From: Pipra filicauda
Taxonomy: Eukaryota > Chordata > Aves > Passeriformes > Pipridae
Assembly (NCBI RefSeq): GCF_003945595.2
Contig: NW_024104770.1
Coordinates: 62,001 to 126,000, forward strand
Reading direction: 5' to 3'
DNA length: 64,000 nucleotides
In this document: piece by piece, positions 32,567 to 59,789 of the stretch
Numbering within the stretch: the stretch's first letter is position 1
Layout of the letters: each line of letters begins with the position of its first letter
The notes under the pieces: model-generated
Seen by the model: the letters and a program-made list of their open reading frames with translations, nothing else
Database searches by the model: none
Told to the model about the DNA's origin: nothing
Made by a program: the position numbers and the translations under genes

Positions 32567-35500
32567 CTGTGGGGCAGGGGCGGTGCCGGGGTGACCACCG
32601 GGAGCTCCCATGGCTGGGGGGGGTCACCCCGTTGCCCACCCCTGCCGGAGATGCCCCGGTGCAGGGCTCAGGCTGCACATCCTCCATGGGCCGTGTCAAT
32701 GGATTATCCCGGGAAATCCGCTGAGAGGAGGGGCCCTGGCACTGAGCCGGGGGCTGCCACCCCACTGAGCCCCCTGCTCTGGTGACACTAGTCTGCACCC
32801 TGGCCAGTGCTACCCCTCCCGTGGTCCCTGCACCCAGAGCAGGGCTGCTGGACCCCATCCCTGCCCATCTCCCATTGCCCCCCCAATTCCCCCCAGCTGC
32901 TGGTGCCACGCGTGCTGAGGGGACACTGCTTGGTGTCCCCATGAGGTGGCAGCACTCATGCCTGGGGCAGGTTGCCTGCCTTGTCTCTGTGGGTGACTGG
33001 GACTGGCACAGAGAGCACTAGGACTGGCACCACCCGAGGGGGTCTCTGCCCACAGTGCCAGATCTGCTGGAGACCCCCGCGCTGCCCCAGCACTGCCTGA
33101 GCCCCCGGCAGTGAGGGGCGTCCCCAGACACGATCCATAAGTCATTTGGTGAAGGTCAAACACCATCGACCTGTTGGAGCAGGGACAGCACGTGCCAGCT
33201 GTGCCCACTCGGGGGGCATGAGGTGGGCTGGGACCCCACCAGAACCCCCAACCCAGAGACCCCACTGCAGGAAGCCCCAGGGACCCCTCCACCAGACAAA
33301 GGCCAGGGAACCCATGTGTGCAGTGTGGCACAGCCCGGTGTTGCTGGCACGATGCTGGCACCAAGCAGCCCTGTGGCAACAACCCCCGATGCCCACCCAA
33401 CCTCTGTGTCCCCAGACCCCTGGACGGGCACACCAGAGCCAGCACTGAGCCACGGGGCAGAGGGTGCTGCTGGTGGGGGCACAGACCTTGTGGCGATCGG
33501 TGCCCCCACGGCCCCGCTGCTGCTCCAGTGGGTGCTGGGACCCAGGCACAGCTCTAAAGGGACAGTCCTGAGCTGTGCTGGCCCTTCCCAGTGCCCATCC
33601 CAACAGCTGCAGGGCAGCAAATGGCTTCCCAGGCCCCGGAGCTGGCGGGAGCCGTGGTGTCGTGGGGCTGGGTCAGGCTTTGCCAGCAGCTGGGCATTGC
33701 CAGAGCCACGGGCCAGAGCAGCTGCGGGGGGCGAGTGGCCGTGCCCACCAGGGACCACCACCATGCTGGGGGGCACCAGGAGCCCCTCCTGGGCCAGCTC
33801 CTGCCCTGGGGCCGTGCGGTGGCAGTGCCAGCCCTGCCGTGGGTGAGCCCGGTGCCAGCCAGCGCCTCATCCCGCTGCCCTTGCTCCAGAACAGGGAAGC
33901 AGGAGCAGCTGCCGGGGTCCTGCAGGCAGCCCCCCTCGGGAATGTCACTGGCATGCACAGCTGTGTCACTGCTGAGGGACCCTCCCTAAGCACCGAGGCG
34001 GGCTGGCAGTGACCTCGTGCAGCATGCCAGGTCACTGTGGCACGCTGGGCACTTGTCACCCCAGCCCAGTTGGTCCCACGCCCACATCTGCCCCCAGCTC
34101 TACCTCAAGTACCGAGGCAAGCCACCGCCCCACGTGAGGGCTGTGCTGGGGGGCACCCAGACCCACAGCACCACTGCCAGGGATGAGGGGAATGAGGGGG
34201 ATGACGGGCACAAGGAGGATGAGGGGATCAGCCCCAGCCAGAGACCCTCCGAGTCCCTTGTCAGCCAGGGTGGGCCAAGACACCAGGGCTGAGACCCACT
34301 TCGGTGGGGTGGGACCAGAGGGGACGAGCTGGTGCCCAGAGTGCCACCACAGTGCCCACCACCCCCACGACACCCGGGGACGCCAGGGCAGGGCTGGGGC
34401 AGGCAGGAGGATACAGGAGGGTGGTGCGGGGGGGAGATGGTGCAGCACAGAGGGGGCGCGGGGGGAGGTGTCACGTCGCACCCCGAGATGAAAGCAGGTT
34501 GTGGTGACGGACGGATCTGGAGCACGGAGCGTGCGGGGAGCAGCCAGTGCTGCCGCAGCACCCACCGCCCTGAGACCCCCGGCACGGGGGGATGGGGCAC
34601 AGGGGGGCTGCCGGCGGTGGGGGAAGGGGTGAGCATGGCAGAGCATGGCACAGAGGGGGCAGGGCATTGCTGGGGGCACAGGCGTGGGCTGGCCACCGTG
34701 CACAGACAAGGGCTGGCAGCTCCACACGCTGCCTGTAGCCTTGGCCACCGTGGAGCCACCCACGCCACTGCCACTGCTGTCCCCACACTGCCCTCATTCC
34801 ACTGTGCCAGGCCCCTTTCCCACCCCCTCCTCAGGGACCCTTGACCACCCCCTGGACCGCCGCAGGAGAGCCCTGCTGTCCCTGTGCCATCAGTTCCCAG
34901 TCCCCGGGCCCAGCCCCAACTGCCCACTGAGGCCTCTCTGGCACAGCAGCGTCCCCAGCTCACACCAGTGCCCCCATCACCCCCAGTGCCCCTCAGCTCA
35001 CCCCCAGCGCTCACACCGGTGCCCCCAGCTCACACCAAGCATCCCCGGAGGCTCTGCCCCTCCGTGCCCCAGCCCGTGCCGAAGTGCCAGCGTGGCACCA
35101 GCCCCGGTGACACCGGGGCCATCGCCCGCGCCCCGGCCAGCCGCTGCAGCGTGGCGGCACAGCCAGCATCGGCCGGCGGTGGCCGAGCTGGCGCGGTGGC
35201 CGGAGGTTTCCTGCCAGACAACAAACAGGCTCCCGCGCTGGGCAGAAACGCAGCGTCAGCGCCGGGGGGGCCACCACCATCCCGGGGACCCCCGCCCACC
35301 CCGCGCCGCAGCCCCCCGGCTCGGCCACCTCGGCAGGCGGCGGCCGCGGCGCCGCTCCCGGCACACAAAGCGGCGCGGCCGTTCGGGGGGCTCGCAGCCC
35401 CCCCAGCCCCGCCGGCTGCCGCGGGGACAGCTGTGACCCCGGCAGGACAAAGGGACCCCGGCCCGGCGGGGGCTGCCGGGGGCACCTGTTGGGGCCGGGG

Positions 35501-36586
35501 CGGCTGCCGGGCCCGGCCTTTGTGCCGGGGCTGCCGCATTGTGCGGCGCGGCGGGGCCGGGGGGCCCTCGCCGCCCCCCGCTTTTGTCTGCGCCGCCGAG
35601 CCCCCGGTACCCGCCCTGCCCGCGCCCACCCTGCCGGCGGGTGCCCCGACGGGACCCCGCTTTGTCAGGGCTGGGCTCGGCGACCGTCCCTCCGGTGACA
35701 CCGACCCGCGACTACCGGCCGGAGGCGGTGGTGGGGTGGGCATCGCCCCCCGCCGGGAAATGTCCCGCGGGGGGTTCGCCACGGCCCCCCAGCCTTGCCC
35801 CTGCCCAGGACGGTGCCGGGGTCCCACCGACCGCCCCCCCGGCCAGGACGAGCTGCGGTGCCACCGAGCCACCGCCCCGGGAGGGAGCGGGAGAGCCGCG
35901 GAGGCCGCGATGGGCGGGCGGAGGGCCAGGGATGCTCCACCAGAGGCAGAGCGCGGGATGCTGCCGGCGGGAGGCCGGTCCTCGTCTCCGCGGGCACCTT
36001 GGCACGGCCCGGCCAGGCACGGGAGCGGCGCGGCCACGCCCGAACGAGCGAGGGGCGTTGCGGCGGGTCTCGGTGCGGGCTCCGGGCACCGCAGAGGGTC
36101 CCAGCCCCGCTCCCCGGTCCCCGTTCCTCCCCGGCGCTGCCCCCCGGGTCATTGCGGCAGGAGGCCGGGGCAGCGGGCACCGAGCCGGAGGTGCTGCCAG
36201 CCGGGGGAACCTGGCCGGGGGTCCCCGGCGGAGAGCGGGGCCGTCCCGCGGTGCGGGGCGCCGGGCTGGGCGCAGCCCCGGTGCGGGCCGGGCCCGGGCG
36301 AGGCGCGGGGCGGTGCTGCTGCGGCGGGTCCCGGTGCGGGGTCCGGGGGACGCGGGGGGTCCCAGTGTGAGGTCCGGGGGGCGCGGGGGGGTCTCGGCCC
36401 CGCTGGCCCGCGGCGGCCCCGCAGACAAAGCCCGGGGCCGCCCAGCACAAAGGATGCTCCGAGCCGGGGCGGGGCCGCCCGGGAGCCCCGGCGGAACAAT
36501 GGGCCGGGCCCGGCGGGACCCCCGCCACCCCCCGCCCGCCGCGCCCCCGCCGCCCCGCGGTCCCCGCTCCGCCGCGCCCCGCGCAC
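32567..36586 (-). other. DPYSL5: Inferred DPYSL5 intron before the first coding exon
   Basis: About 4 kb with no exon homology on either strand. It becomes steadily richer in CpG from about 35.1 kb on. Long plus-strand frames here are GC artefacts. Confidence 0.45.
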
Positions 36587-37190
36587 CTGCTGCTCCGCTC
36601 CCGGTCGCGACACGGCGCCGACGAGGGAGCCTTGCCCGCTCGGGGCGGAGCAGCCGTCCCCGGCGCCACACCCCACCGAGGCGAGCCCCTCGCGCTGTCG
36701 CGACACCATCGCCCTGTCGCGACAGGTGACTCGCCATCGGCGGGCGGCGGCCACACACAACCTTTCTGCCCCGCGATACCCCGGCCAGGGGTGCCGCGAT
36801 ACTGCCCTCCGTCCTCGCCTACAGCAACACACGCGCATGTCGAGATACACGCACCTGTCGCGATCGTCCCGCCCGCCGCGGTAACGAGTCAGGTCCCGCC
36901 GGTGCGGGAAGCCCCGCACCCATCCCGGCCCGGCCCCCCGGCCCCGCCCGGCCCCGCGGTACCTCCCGCTCCCGGTGCCGCTCCCGGTGCCGCTCCCGGT
37001 GCCGCTCCGGCCGCGATCGCCGCTCACCCCAACCTGCGCCGCGGGGGCGGGGCCTCGCCCCCCTCGGCCAATCGCGGCTCTCTCTGGCCGGCGGGGGCGG
37101 GGCCGAGCCCCCAGCAGGGTGGGCTGCGCGCGGCATGACTGACAGGCGGAGGGGGCGTGGCTCGATCCCGCGGCCCCGCCCCCCGCTCCC
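36587..37190 (-). promoter_or_regulatory. DPYSL5: Likely DPYSL5 noncoding first exon and CpG-island promoter
   Basis: A very CpG-dense island with a minus-strand donor (GCAGCAG|GTGCGC, exon end 36587), GC boxes around 37045-37110, an inverted CCAAT (GCCAATCGCGG on plus near 37068) and four tandem CGGTGCCGCTCC units at 36970-37012. Mammalian DPYSL5 likewise starts with an untranslated exon. The start site is not resolved. Confidence 0.5.
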
Positions 37191-37369
37191 CGCACGCGCC
37201 GTTGCCGTGGTGACGGAGCGCGCGGGGCGACCCCGGTGACCCCCCCCGGGAGCCCCCCGGGAGCCCCCCGGGACCCCACACGGCCCCTGCCCACAGCCCA
37301 TCGCCCCCGGAGCGACCTCCCCCAGGGCATCGCCCCGGAGCCCCCCATGGCACCCGGTGGCCCCCCCAT

Positions 37370-38263
37370 AGTCCCCTGAACAGCCCCCCATAGTAGCCCA
37401 CGGCAACCCCCACCACAGATCCCTCCTATGGCACCTAACGGTCCCCCATGGCCCCTCGACATCCCCAGAGCATCACATCGCTCCCCGTGGCCCCCCCCCG
37501 ACATCCCCATGTGCCCCTCCCAGCACAGCCCAGTAACACCCAGGGGTTCCCAGTGCAGCCTTCACAGCCCAGTTGTACCCAACACAGTCCAGTAACACCC
37601 AGTAGTGCCCAGCACAGCCTGGCAGACCCCTCAGCACTCAGCACAGCCCAGCTACAGCCAGTGATGACCAGTAACATCCAGGATTTCCCACTAGCACCCA
37701 GCAGTGCCCAGCACAGCCCATCTCGGCAGCCTCGGGCTCCCCATGCTGGGGACGGGACACAGGACACGCTGGTGCTGTTCCCACCCTGTCCCCTGTGAGC
37801 AGCCCCAGGGACTGGTGGCACCGGGCACGTGGTGTGCTGGATGTGGCCCTTGGCACCCGTGGGGTCGGAGCTGGTGCAGCGCTGGGGACACGAGGCTGAG
37901 GGACCTGCTGCCCCATCCCAATCCCTGTCCCACCCCATCCCTGCTGTGCCACCCTGTCCTCGGGCACTGCCCAGCTCTGCCAGGTCCTGTCCCCTGAGCA
38001 CTTTGGTGGCTCCTGGGCTGGGCTGTCTCCCCTGAATTAGAGGGCACTGGGCACACACGTTCAGCTCTCGTCTGCCAGGAACCCCGGGCCCTTCCCACAG
38101 AGCTGCCCCAGCCCGTGGCACTGCCAGGGGCTCTTCCTACCTTGGGGCAGGATGTGAAATTTGTCCTTGTCAGGTCCCTGCTGGTTCCTTCTCCAGCCAG
38201 GCTCCGTCCCAGAGCAGCAGCACCCATGGGCATAGGGACTGGTCCTTGAATGTTTGGTCATCA
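37370..38263. other. DPYSL5-DNMT3A intergenic region, repeat-like
   Basis: 37500-37720 holds irregular CCCAGTAACACCCAG units (about 15-25 bp). The rest is unique GC-rich DNA. No gene seen. Confidence 0.5.
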
Positions 38264-39785
38264 TAGAGTCACAGATTTGGATGGGAAGAGACCTCAGAGC
38301 TCATCCCATTTCTCCTCCTGCCATGGGCAGGGACACCTCCCACCAGCCCAGGTTGCTCCAAGCCCCGTCCAACCTGGCCTTGGACACTTCCAGGGATCCA
38401 GGGGCAGCCACAGCTGCTCTGGGCAGCCTGTGCCAGGGCCTCCACTCTCCCAGCAAAGAATTCCTTCCCAGTCTCCCATCTCTCCCTGCCCTCTGGCAGT
38501 GGGAAGCCATTCCCTGTGTCCTGTCCCTCCATACCTTGTCCCCAGTCCCTCTCCAGCTCTCCTGGAGCCCCTTTAGGCTCTGGAAGGGGCTCCAAGGTCT
38601 CCCTGGAGCCTTCCCTTCCCCAGCTGAGCCCCCCCAGCTCTCCCAGCCTGGCTCCAGAGCAGAGGGGCTCCAGCCCTGGCAGCATCTCCACGGCCTCCTC
38701 TGGACTCTCTGCAGCAGCTCCACGTCCTTGTGCTGCTGTTGGGAACCTCGTTAAGATCTGATGATTAGAGCTGCCTGTGCCCAAATTCAGGTGCAAACAA
38801 GACCCATGTGCTGAAATCAACAGTATGGATTTTATTTAACAATAAATATAAAGCAGAGAGATAGAAAGAAATAGAAAAGGGGGGAGAGAGAGAGGGAAAG
38901 AGAGAGAGAGTCCCACCCATAGATCCAGCCATGTCCCCTTGGTTCTTCTTCACCCTGGGCTTCTCGGTGGTGGGATGGAGGCCCCAGTTCATAGCTCTGT
39001 GCAGAAGGTGGGTCTGGCTGGATAATCCACAAAGCCCACCCTCGACTTTCTAATCTCACTGTTTATGCACTGTTTGTTAGCAAACAAAGGAATTAGTGTT
39101 CATTGGCTACAACTTACATAGTTCTCTTATTAATTAGTATTCTATCTTTTATTGGTTAAATGATTCTCTCTCTTTTCATGCTAATTACAATGAATGCTCA
39201 GTCTCTCTCTTCCTTTGGGTTGGTGGGTTTCTTGGGTTGGTGGTCCATGAGTTGCTGGTCATGATCTGCCCCTGCTGGATTTACCTTTTACTCAGCTGGA
39301 GCTGATTTCTGCACAATTGCTGAGCTGGTTTTAGTGGTTTCTTCCTTATCTTGGGGGTTCTGCCAAATGTCCTTGTGGCCATAAATTCTGTGTTCTTTGT
39401 ATCCACTCTCAGCGACACATCCTTCTTCCCAAGCTTTGTTAACTTCCTTCTAGACCTGAGACCACTGAATTCACCTTCCCAGCACCCGGACCACAGAACT
39501 GTGCTCTTTAATTCCCAACAGACCCCCGAGCTGGAGGCAGCTCTGCAGGGGGGTCTCAGCTGAGGGGGCAGAGGGGCAGATCCCCCCTCCCCTGCTGCCC
39601 ACACTGTGGGATCAGCCCGGGGCACGGGGGGTTTTTGGGACAGGTCAGATCGAGCCTCTCACTCACCAGCACCCTGAGTCCTTCTCCTCAGGGCTGCTCT
39701 CCGTCCGCTCATCCCCAGCCTGGACTGATCCTGGGGATTGCCCCTCCCTGGTGCAGCACCAGCACTTGGCCTTGTCCTTTGACAG
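38264..39785 (-). mobile_element. CR1 LINE interrupted by a solo LTR
   Basis: The 3' part (38264-38736) has the CR1 tail on the minus strand (landmarks CTGGACACTTCCAGGGATCC, GCAGCCACAGCTGCTCTGGG on plus). The 5' part (39521 to about 39785) continues upstream in CR1 (GAGACCCCCCTGCAGAGCTG, GCTGGGGATGAGCGGACGG on minus). The two halves join at a CR1-internal point, so the element was split by the LTR at 38737-39520. Its frames are broken. Confidence 0.85.
38737..39520. mobile_element. Solo LTR (784 bp) with perfect terminal inverted repeats
   Basis: AT-rich compared with everything around it. It begins TGTTGGGAAC and ends ATTCCCAACA, giving TG...CA termini with a 9-bp inverted repeat. It contains AATAAA near 38842, a GAGAGA microsatellite (38880-38915) and no coding sequence. 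The flanking bases (GCTGC left, GACCC right) do not form a clear target-site duplication, so an old age or a terminal mutation is likely. The family cannot be named from sequence alone. Confidence 0.8.
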
Positions 39786-39930
39786 CCCTGTGGCACCTGC
39801 TCACACCACCCCCTGCAGGTCCCCGAGCCACTGTCACCCCCGTCACACCCACCACTGCCCACCCCCTGTCCCCCCACCAACCCCAGGGGGTCCCCTGGGT
39901 CGTGCTCCAGCCCCCAACACCTTTGGGGCC

Positions 39931-40188
39931 GGCACAGGGACTGGGGGTCCCCAGGAGTCCCACCATTCCCCTGGCACAGGGACTGGGGGTCCCCAGGAGT
40001 CCCACCATTGCCCTGGCACAGGGACGGGGGGTCCCCAGGAGTCCCACCATTCCCCTGGCACAGGGACGGGGGGTCCCCAGGAGTCCCACCATTGCCCTGG
40101 CACAGGGACTGGGGGTCCCCAGGAGTCCCACCATTGCCCTGGCACAGGGATGGGGGGTCCCCAGGAGTCCCACCACTGCCCTGGTGCT
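39931..40188. repeat. 42-bp minisatellite, six copies
   Basis: Unit GGCACAGGGACTGGGGGTCC plus CCAGGAGTCCCACCATTCCCCT, with A/T and C/G alternates between copies. The period is a multiple of 3, so every frame without a stop reads through with 14-residue repeats on both strands. These frames are not genes. Confidence 0.95.
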
Positions 40189-40379
40189 GCCCGGCTGGAG
40201 GGGAAGCTGAGGCAGGAGCTGTGTGGGGCAGTTTCCTGACCCACAGCTCAGGGGGCAGAAATGGGGAGTCCCACTGGGCTGGGGCCTCTGCACCCCCACA
40301 CCTCGGCCCAGGGCTGCACAAGCAAAGCCCCCAGTGCCCCGGGGAGCTGGGCTCGGCCCACAGCCCTCACACCCAGAAC

Positions 40380-41185
40380 TGGGACTCCACTGCCCCAAGA
40401 CCCCATCAGGACCTTGTCAGGACCTCGTCATGTCTGGGCTGGAACCCCACTGTTCACCCACACTCCACCGTCCCCTGGACCCCACCACCTGCTGAGACCT
40501 AAGTGCCCACTGGGACCCCACCATCTGCCAGGACCCCATCCACTGCCCACCAGGACCCCAGTTCCCACTGGAACTGCGCCATTGCCTGGATCCCACCACC
40601 CACTGGGACCCCACTGCCCTCCAGGACCCCAGTCACCTGGACCCCACCACCTGCCAGGGCTCCACCACCATCTGGATCCCACCACTGGTGCGGGGATCCT
40701 CCCACCCGCTGGGACCCCTTTGTCCTCTGGGACCCCACCACGAGCACTGGGACCCCACTATTTGTGCTGGGATCCTACCACTCATTAGGACCACAGTCAC
40801 CAGGATCCAAGCACCAGTCTTGGAACCCCACCACTGCCTGAACCCCACCCCCCTTGGGAGCCCACCACCTGTACTAGTAGCCCCCTGCCCACTGGGACCA
40901 CTCCTTCTGGGATCCTACCACCCCTTGGGACCCATCATCTGCTGGGATCACACCATCACCTGGCCTTCACCATCTGCACTAGGATCCCACTGCTCTCCAG
41001 GGCCATGGCAATAGTGCTGGGATCTCACCACCATTGGGATCCCACCATCACTGGGACCCCACTGCCCACCAGGACCCCAAAGCCACCACAATCCCAGCAC
41101 CTGCCAGGGCCCCACCATCATCTGGATCCCACCAGCACTGCGGGGATCCCCCCCATCCCAGGGTCCCCCCACCCTGCCACTCACA
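40380..41185. repeat. Degenerate CTGGGACCCCACCA minisatellite
   Basis: About 800 bp of diverged units of 20-25 bp (GGACCCCACCACCTGCCAGG and relatives) between the 42-bp array and the DNMT3A 3' end. Confidence 0.85.
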
Positions 41186-41208
41186 GACCACACGACCACA
41201 CGTAAGGG

Positions 41209-41266
41209 TTTTTTTTTTTTTCCTCTTTTTTTTTTCCTCCTCTTTTTTTTCCTCTTTTTTTTTTTG
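41209..41266. repeat. T-rich tract just past the DNMT3A poly(A) signal
   Basis: Runs of T broken by CCTC. On the DNMT3A sense strand this is an A-rich block immediately 3' of the poly(A) signal. Confidence 0.8.
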
Positions 41267-42454
41267 CACAAAACAGGACATTTATTCAAGTGTTCTCCAG
41301 CACAAGTACATTAGAAAGGAGCTTGTCTGTATTATACTCTTCTGGGCACCAAAGAAAAAGAAAAGGAGGATGGGATGGAAGCGGGACGGACAGACTTTCT
41401 ACATCTGCTGCACGCATTGACCTTTATTAGTTCAGAACAGCTATGTCACGAGCAATACTCACACAGATACAACAGCGCCGGGCGCCCGCGGCACCTCCGG
41501 CCGTGAAATGCACAGTTCAGCGGCAATAAATAGAGAAGCGACCCTAAAAAAACAAACCAACAAAAAAACAGGGGCAACGAACCGAGAGAGAAGTAGAAAA
41601 TAAACCGGGGGGGGGGGGTTGGTGGGTGGGGTTTTGGGCCTGGGGGGGGCGGGAGAAGGGGAGGGAGAGCAGCCGGGGCGGCCGCGGCGGCGCCGGGAAT
41701 GTGGCGGCGGAGCCAAATCAAAGGGAGGAAGGAGGGTACCAGCTCTACGCGCGTATTCCTTGGGATGATGAGTACATGATTCCCACAAATAGTTAAGCGT
41801 CAGCTACTTCAATGTCTAGGCTAAAACACATGAAATCTCTCGTTTAGTTTTCAAGTACAAAGTTAAAATGCCTTTTTCTTTTTTGTTTTTTTTTTTTAAT
41901 AATAATATATAAGAGTAAAATAATAGTGCTCTTTGAAACTCCACTACGAGAAACAAAACAGTCATTGTCCAGACAGCAGACTTAATTTAACAATATATAT
42001 TTTTAATAAAATGTTTTAGCACCGTGTTTGTCCCCACTCCCTCGGCGGATCTTAAGGAATTTAGGCCTTTCTGTGTTGTTTTGAGTTTTCATCTAGGGCT
42101 GTGCAACAGAATTTGTCTGGTTGTTTTTAAAAAAAGACGTGAGTCGGGTACATTAAAAACTGAACGCCTTTTGCCCCAGGCATCCCCACGGTCCCCACCG
42201 GGTCCCCACCGCCGCTGGCACCCGTTCCCGGGGGAACCCGCTTCCCGCCGGCACCGGCACCGGCGCCGGCCTGCCTGGGATGTGCCAACGCCGCGCCGGG
42301 CCGGCCCCTCGCCGCGGCACCCGCTGGGACCCAGCACCCCCCCAAAGGTGCAGCAGGGCCGAGAGGGTCCCAGGAAGCGCCGCAGGGCCGGGCCGGGGGG
42401 TCCGCCGGGACCCCCAAACCTGGCACGTGGCCACGCAGAACCCACCGACGGCAC

Positions 42455-42960
42455 CACAGGACGGTGCAGCACCAGCACCCAGAGCTGCAGGGCCACAAAG
42501 GACCAGCACCCAGAGCTGTGGGTCACACAGGACCAGCACCCAGTGCCACAGGGCCGTGCAGGACCTGCCAACAATGTTGCAGGGCCGTGCAGGACCACCA
42601 TCCAGCACCTCAAGGCCATGCAGGATCGGCACCCAGCACCTCAAGGCCGTGCAGGATCAGCACCCAGTGCCACAGGGCCGTGCAGGATCAGCACCCAGTG
42701 CCACAGGGCCGTGCAGGACCCGCAAACGATGCTGCGGGGCCGTGCAGGACCTGCAAACAGCACTGCAGGGCCGTGCAGCACTTGCACCTGGGGCTGTGGG
42801 GCCGGGCAGGACCCACAGCCAGTGCCACGGAGCCGTGCAGGACCTGCAAGCAGTGCTGCAGGGCCAAGCGAGACCCACGTGGTGCTGCAGGGCCGTGCAG
42901 AACCCGCAGTGCCCACGGCAGCCCCGCAAACAGGGCTGTGGGGCCGTGCGAGGCTCACAC
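42455..42960. repeat. About 31-bp minisatellite inside the DNMT3A 3' UTR
   Basis: Some 14-16 diverged copies of CAGCACCCAGTGCCACAGGG plus CCGTGCAGGAC. It yields open frames on both strands that are repeat artefacts. Confidence 0.85.
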
Positions 42961-44518
42961 CGCACCGGGCAGGACCTGTGCCCCGTGCAGTGGGCCTGTG
43001 CCACCCGGCCCCGGCACTGCAGGATCCGGCCCCGGGAGCGAGCCTGAGCCCAGAGCCCGGCTCAGAGCCCGGGGCCGTCCCATCCCGCCGCCTTCACCCC
43101 CTGGCAAAGCTGGGCCCTGCGGTGCCCCGACCGCGGCCCCCGCGCCGGCTCAGCTCCCCGCACCCGCCGCACCCACAGAGGGGCCCCCGGGCCCCCGGTA
43201 GCACCAGGCGGGGTGGGGAGGTGGGGGGGCCCCAGGGCCGCCCCCCGCCTGCCTCGCCGCCGTCGGTCCCAGCACCTCTGAGCACCCCGGGCCGCGGGCA
43301 CGGCTCGCTGCCATAGCCAGCACCCGGCAGCGAGCGCCGCGGCCCCGCACCTTTCACAGTTAGAGAAGAGACGGCGACGGGCCGAGACCCCCCGGGAGCC
43401 TCCCCATGCCGTAGCACCAGTCCCTGCCCCACCGGGTCCAGCCGCCCTGCCGGCACCGCGGCCGCACCGGGCCGGACCCCACGGCACCACAGCTGCCAGA
43501 CCAGTAGCACCATCCACCGCACTGCACTGCCAGCACCTGCCCGCGCCCTGCCCGCTCGCACCACGGCTCCTGCCACCGCGGCTCCCGGCACCGCCACGGC
43601 CAACGGGCACCCGTCACCCCCCGGCGGGGCACGGGGCCGCCCCACGGGGGCACCGGGGGGACGCGCTCGCTCCGAACCGCGCGTGGGCAGAGGAGCGGCG
43701 CCCCGGCGCCCGCGGTGACACCGCCGGGCCCCGTCCCGGCTCGCCGGGGCATCGCCCTCCTGCCGCCAGCCCGGCCCCGCGGATGTAGCACCAGGGTCCG
43801 GGGCCCGCAGCCATCCCTGTGCCATGCCAGAAGCGCCCCGGCCGCGCTCCAGCACCGGCACCGCTCTGTCCCCCCTGCCCTGCCGGCGTCCCCGCCGCCG
43901 CCCGCGGCGAGAGCCCGTTGGCAGCACCCGTGCCCCGCGCCGCCCCGGCGGGCAGCCCCCGCGGGAAGGGGCAGGGCCGGGGGCAGGACCCCCCGCTGCC
44001 ACCGGGGGACACCCGGCACCGGCTCCGCCGGACGCCACGTACGCTGAAGAGCACCAGTACGCTGTGGGAGCGTGGGGCGGCGGCGCCGGCGGGGCAGGGG
44101 GGCACCGCCGAGGCGCTTCCGTTTGGGACAGAAAAAGGTTATTGCATGACTCGGGATGGAGACGCTTCCGCCCGGCCGCCCCGGCCCTGCCGCTCGCTCG
44201 GAAAGGCCCGGCACGTAAGGCAACGTGGAAGCTGATGTCTCGACTCACCCCGCTGTGTAAAGCACCATTATGAAGTCAGGTTGTACAGTAGTAACAGTAC
44301 CTTTTATATATATATATATCTATATCTCATATCTATCATATATATATAAACTGTAAACAAGAGGTAACAGCGGCTTCTAAGATCTGCTCTCTTCAAGGTT
44401 TCCATGTGGTAGGCACCCAAAATACTGTAGAAAAGGTGTGTGTGTGGTGTGTGTGTTCCCGGCCTCCCTGCCAGGCGGGTTGGCTCCATGTCACCGGAGA
44501 GCGGTGCTGGTGGAACAG

Positions 44519-44590
44519 AGCGAGGCGCAGCCGCCGGGCGCTGGAGCCGCCGGGCGCTGGAGCCGCCGGGCGCTGGAGCCGCCGGGCGGG
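44519..44590. repeat. 16-bp GC-rich repeat
   Basis: About four copies of CCGCCGGGCGCTGGAG in the DNMT3A 3' UTR. Confidence 0.8.
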
Positions 44591-45174
44591 CGCTGCCAGG
44601 GCCGGGCCGGCGGGCGCTGGGCGCGGACGGAGCGGGTCTCGGAGCAGAGCGGGTCTCCTTCGCCTCCGCCTCCCTCCCGGCTGGGCTTTCCCGCTGCCGT
44701 TTCCCCTCCTCCGAGAGCGGCGCTGGCGACGGCGGTCTCGTCTCGCCCGCTGCTCCGAGAAGCGGAAACCAAACCGACAGGAAAACCCAGCCAGAAAAGA
44801 GCGGAAAATTAAAAGGTTACCCAAAAAAAACGGTTTTGGTTTTTTGTTTCTTTTCTTTTTCTTCTTCTTCTTTTTTTCCTTTTTTTTTTTTCCGTTTCGT
44901 TTTTGTTTCCTTTTGACTTTTTTTTTTTTTTTGTTGTTTCTTTGCTTTTTTGTGGTTTTTGTTTGTTTTTCAATAGGCTAAAGCTGACCCTTGGAAATTC
45001 AGGAGAGGACACCGACCCCTTTCGCTCGGGGAGACGTGTGCTGGGTTCCCGTCGGGCTGCGAAATCCCGTCTCTCTTCTGGGTGCTGACTCTTCTCTCAT
45101 TCCGTGTGTTCACTTCTCTTGGCGTGGATGGGTTTGTTTCCGACTCGCTCCGTGTCACCAGTTCCTGCCCGTCT

Positions 45175-59789
<14,615 letters not shown>

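Larger units (their letters stand above)
41262..45174 (-). other. DNMT3A: DNMT3A long 3' UTR
   Basis: Runs about 3.9 kb from the stop codon to a minus-strand AATAAA (TTTATT at 41281-41286). AU-rich, probably conserved blocks sit at about 41730-42170 and 44220-44420. The middle (42180-44200) is GC-rich and contains a minisatellite. A (TA)n stretch lies at 44307-44352 and T-rich runs at 44835-44965. A long DNMT3A 3' UTR is also known in mammals. Extent is inferred from the signal and from the absence of other genes. Confidence 0.65.

Noticed and set aside
34884..36884. 666-codon plus-strand open frame
   Set aside because: It lies in a CpG island where stop codons are scarce. The composition is Pro/Ala/Arg/Gly-rich, it shows no domain or family signature, and it overlaps other equally long frames on both strands.
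39751..40239. Direct repeats reminiscent of a CRISPR array
   Set aside because: Units are contiguous 42-bp tandem copies with no unique spacers, in a vertebrate genome: an ordinary minisatellite.
42024..43316. 430-codon plus-strand open frame
   Set aside because: Its core is a translation of the 31-bp minisatellite in the DNMT3A 3' UTR.
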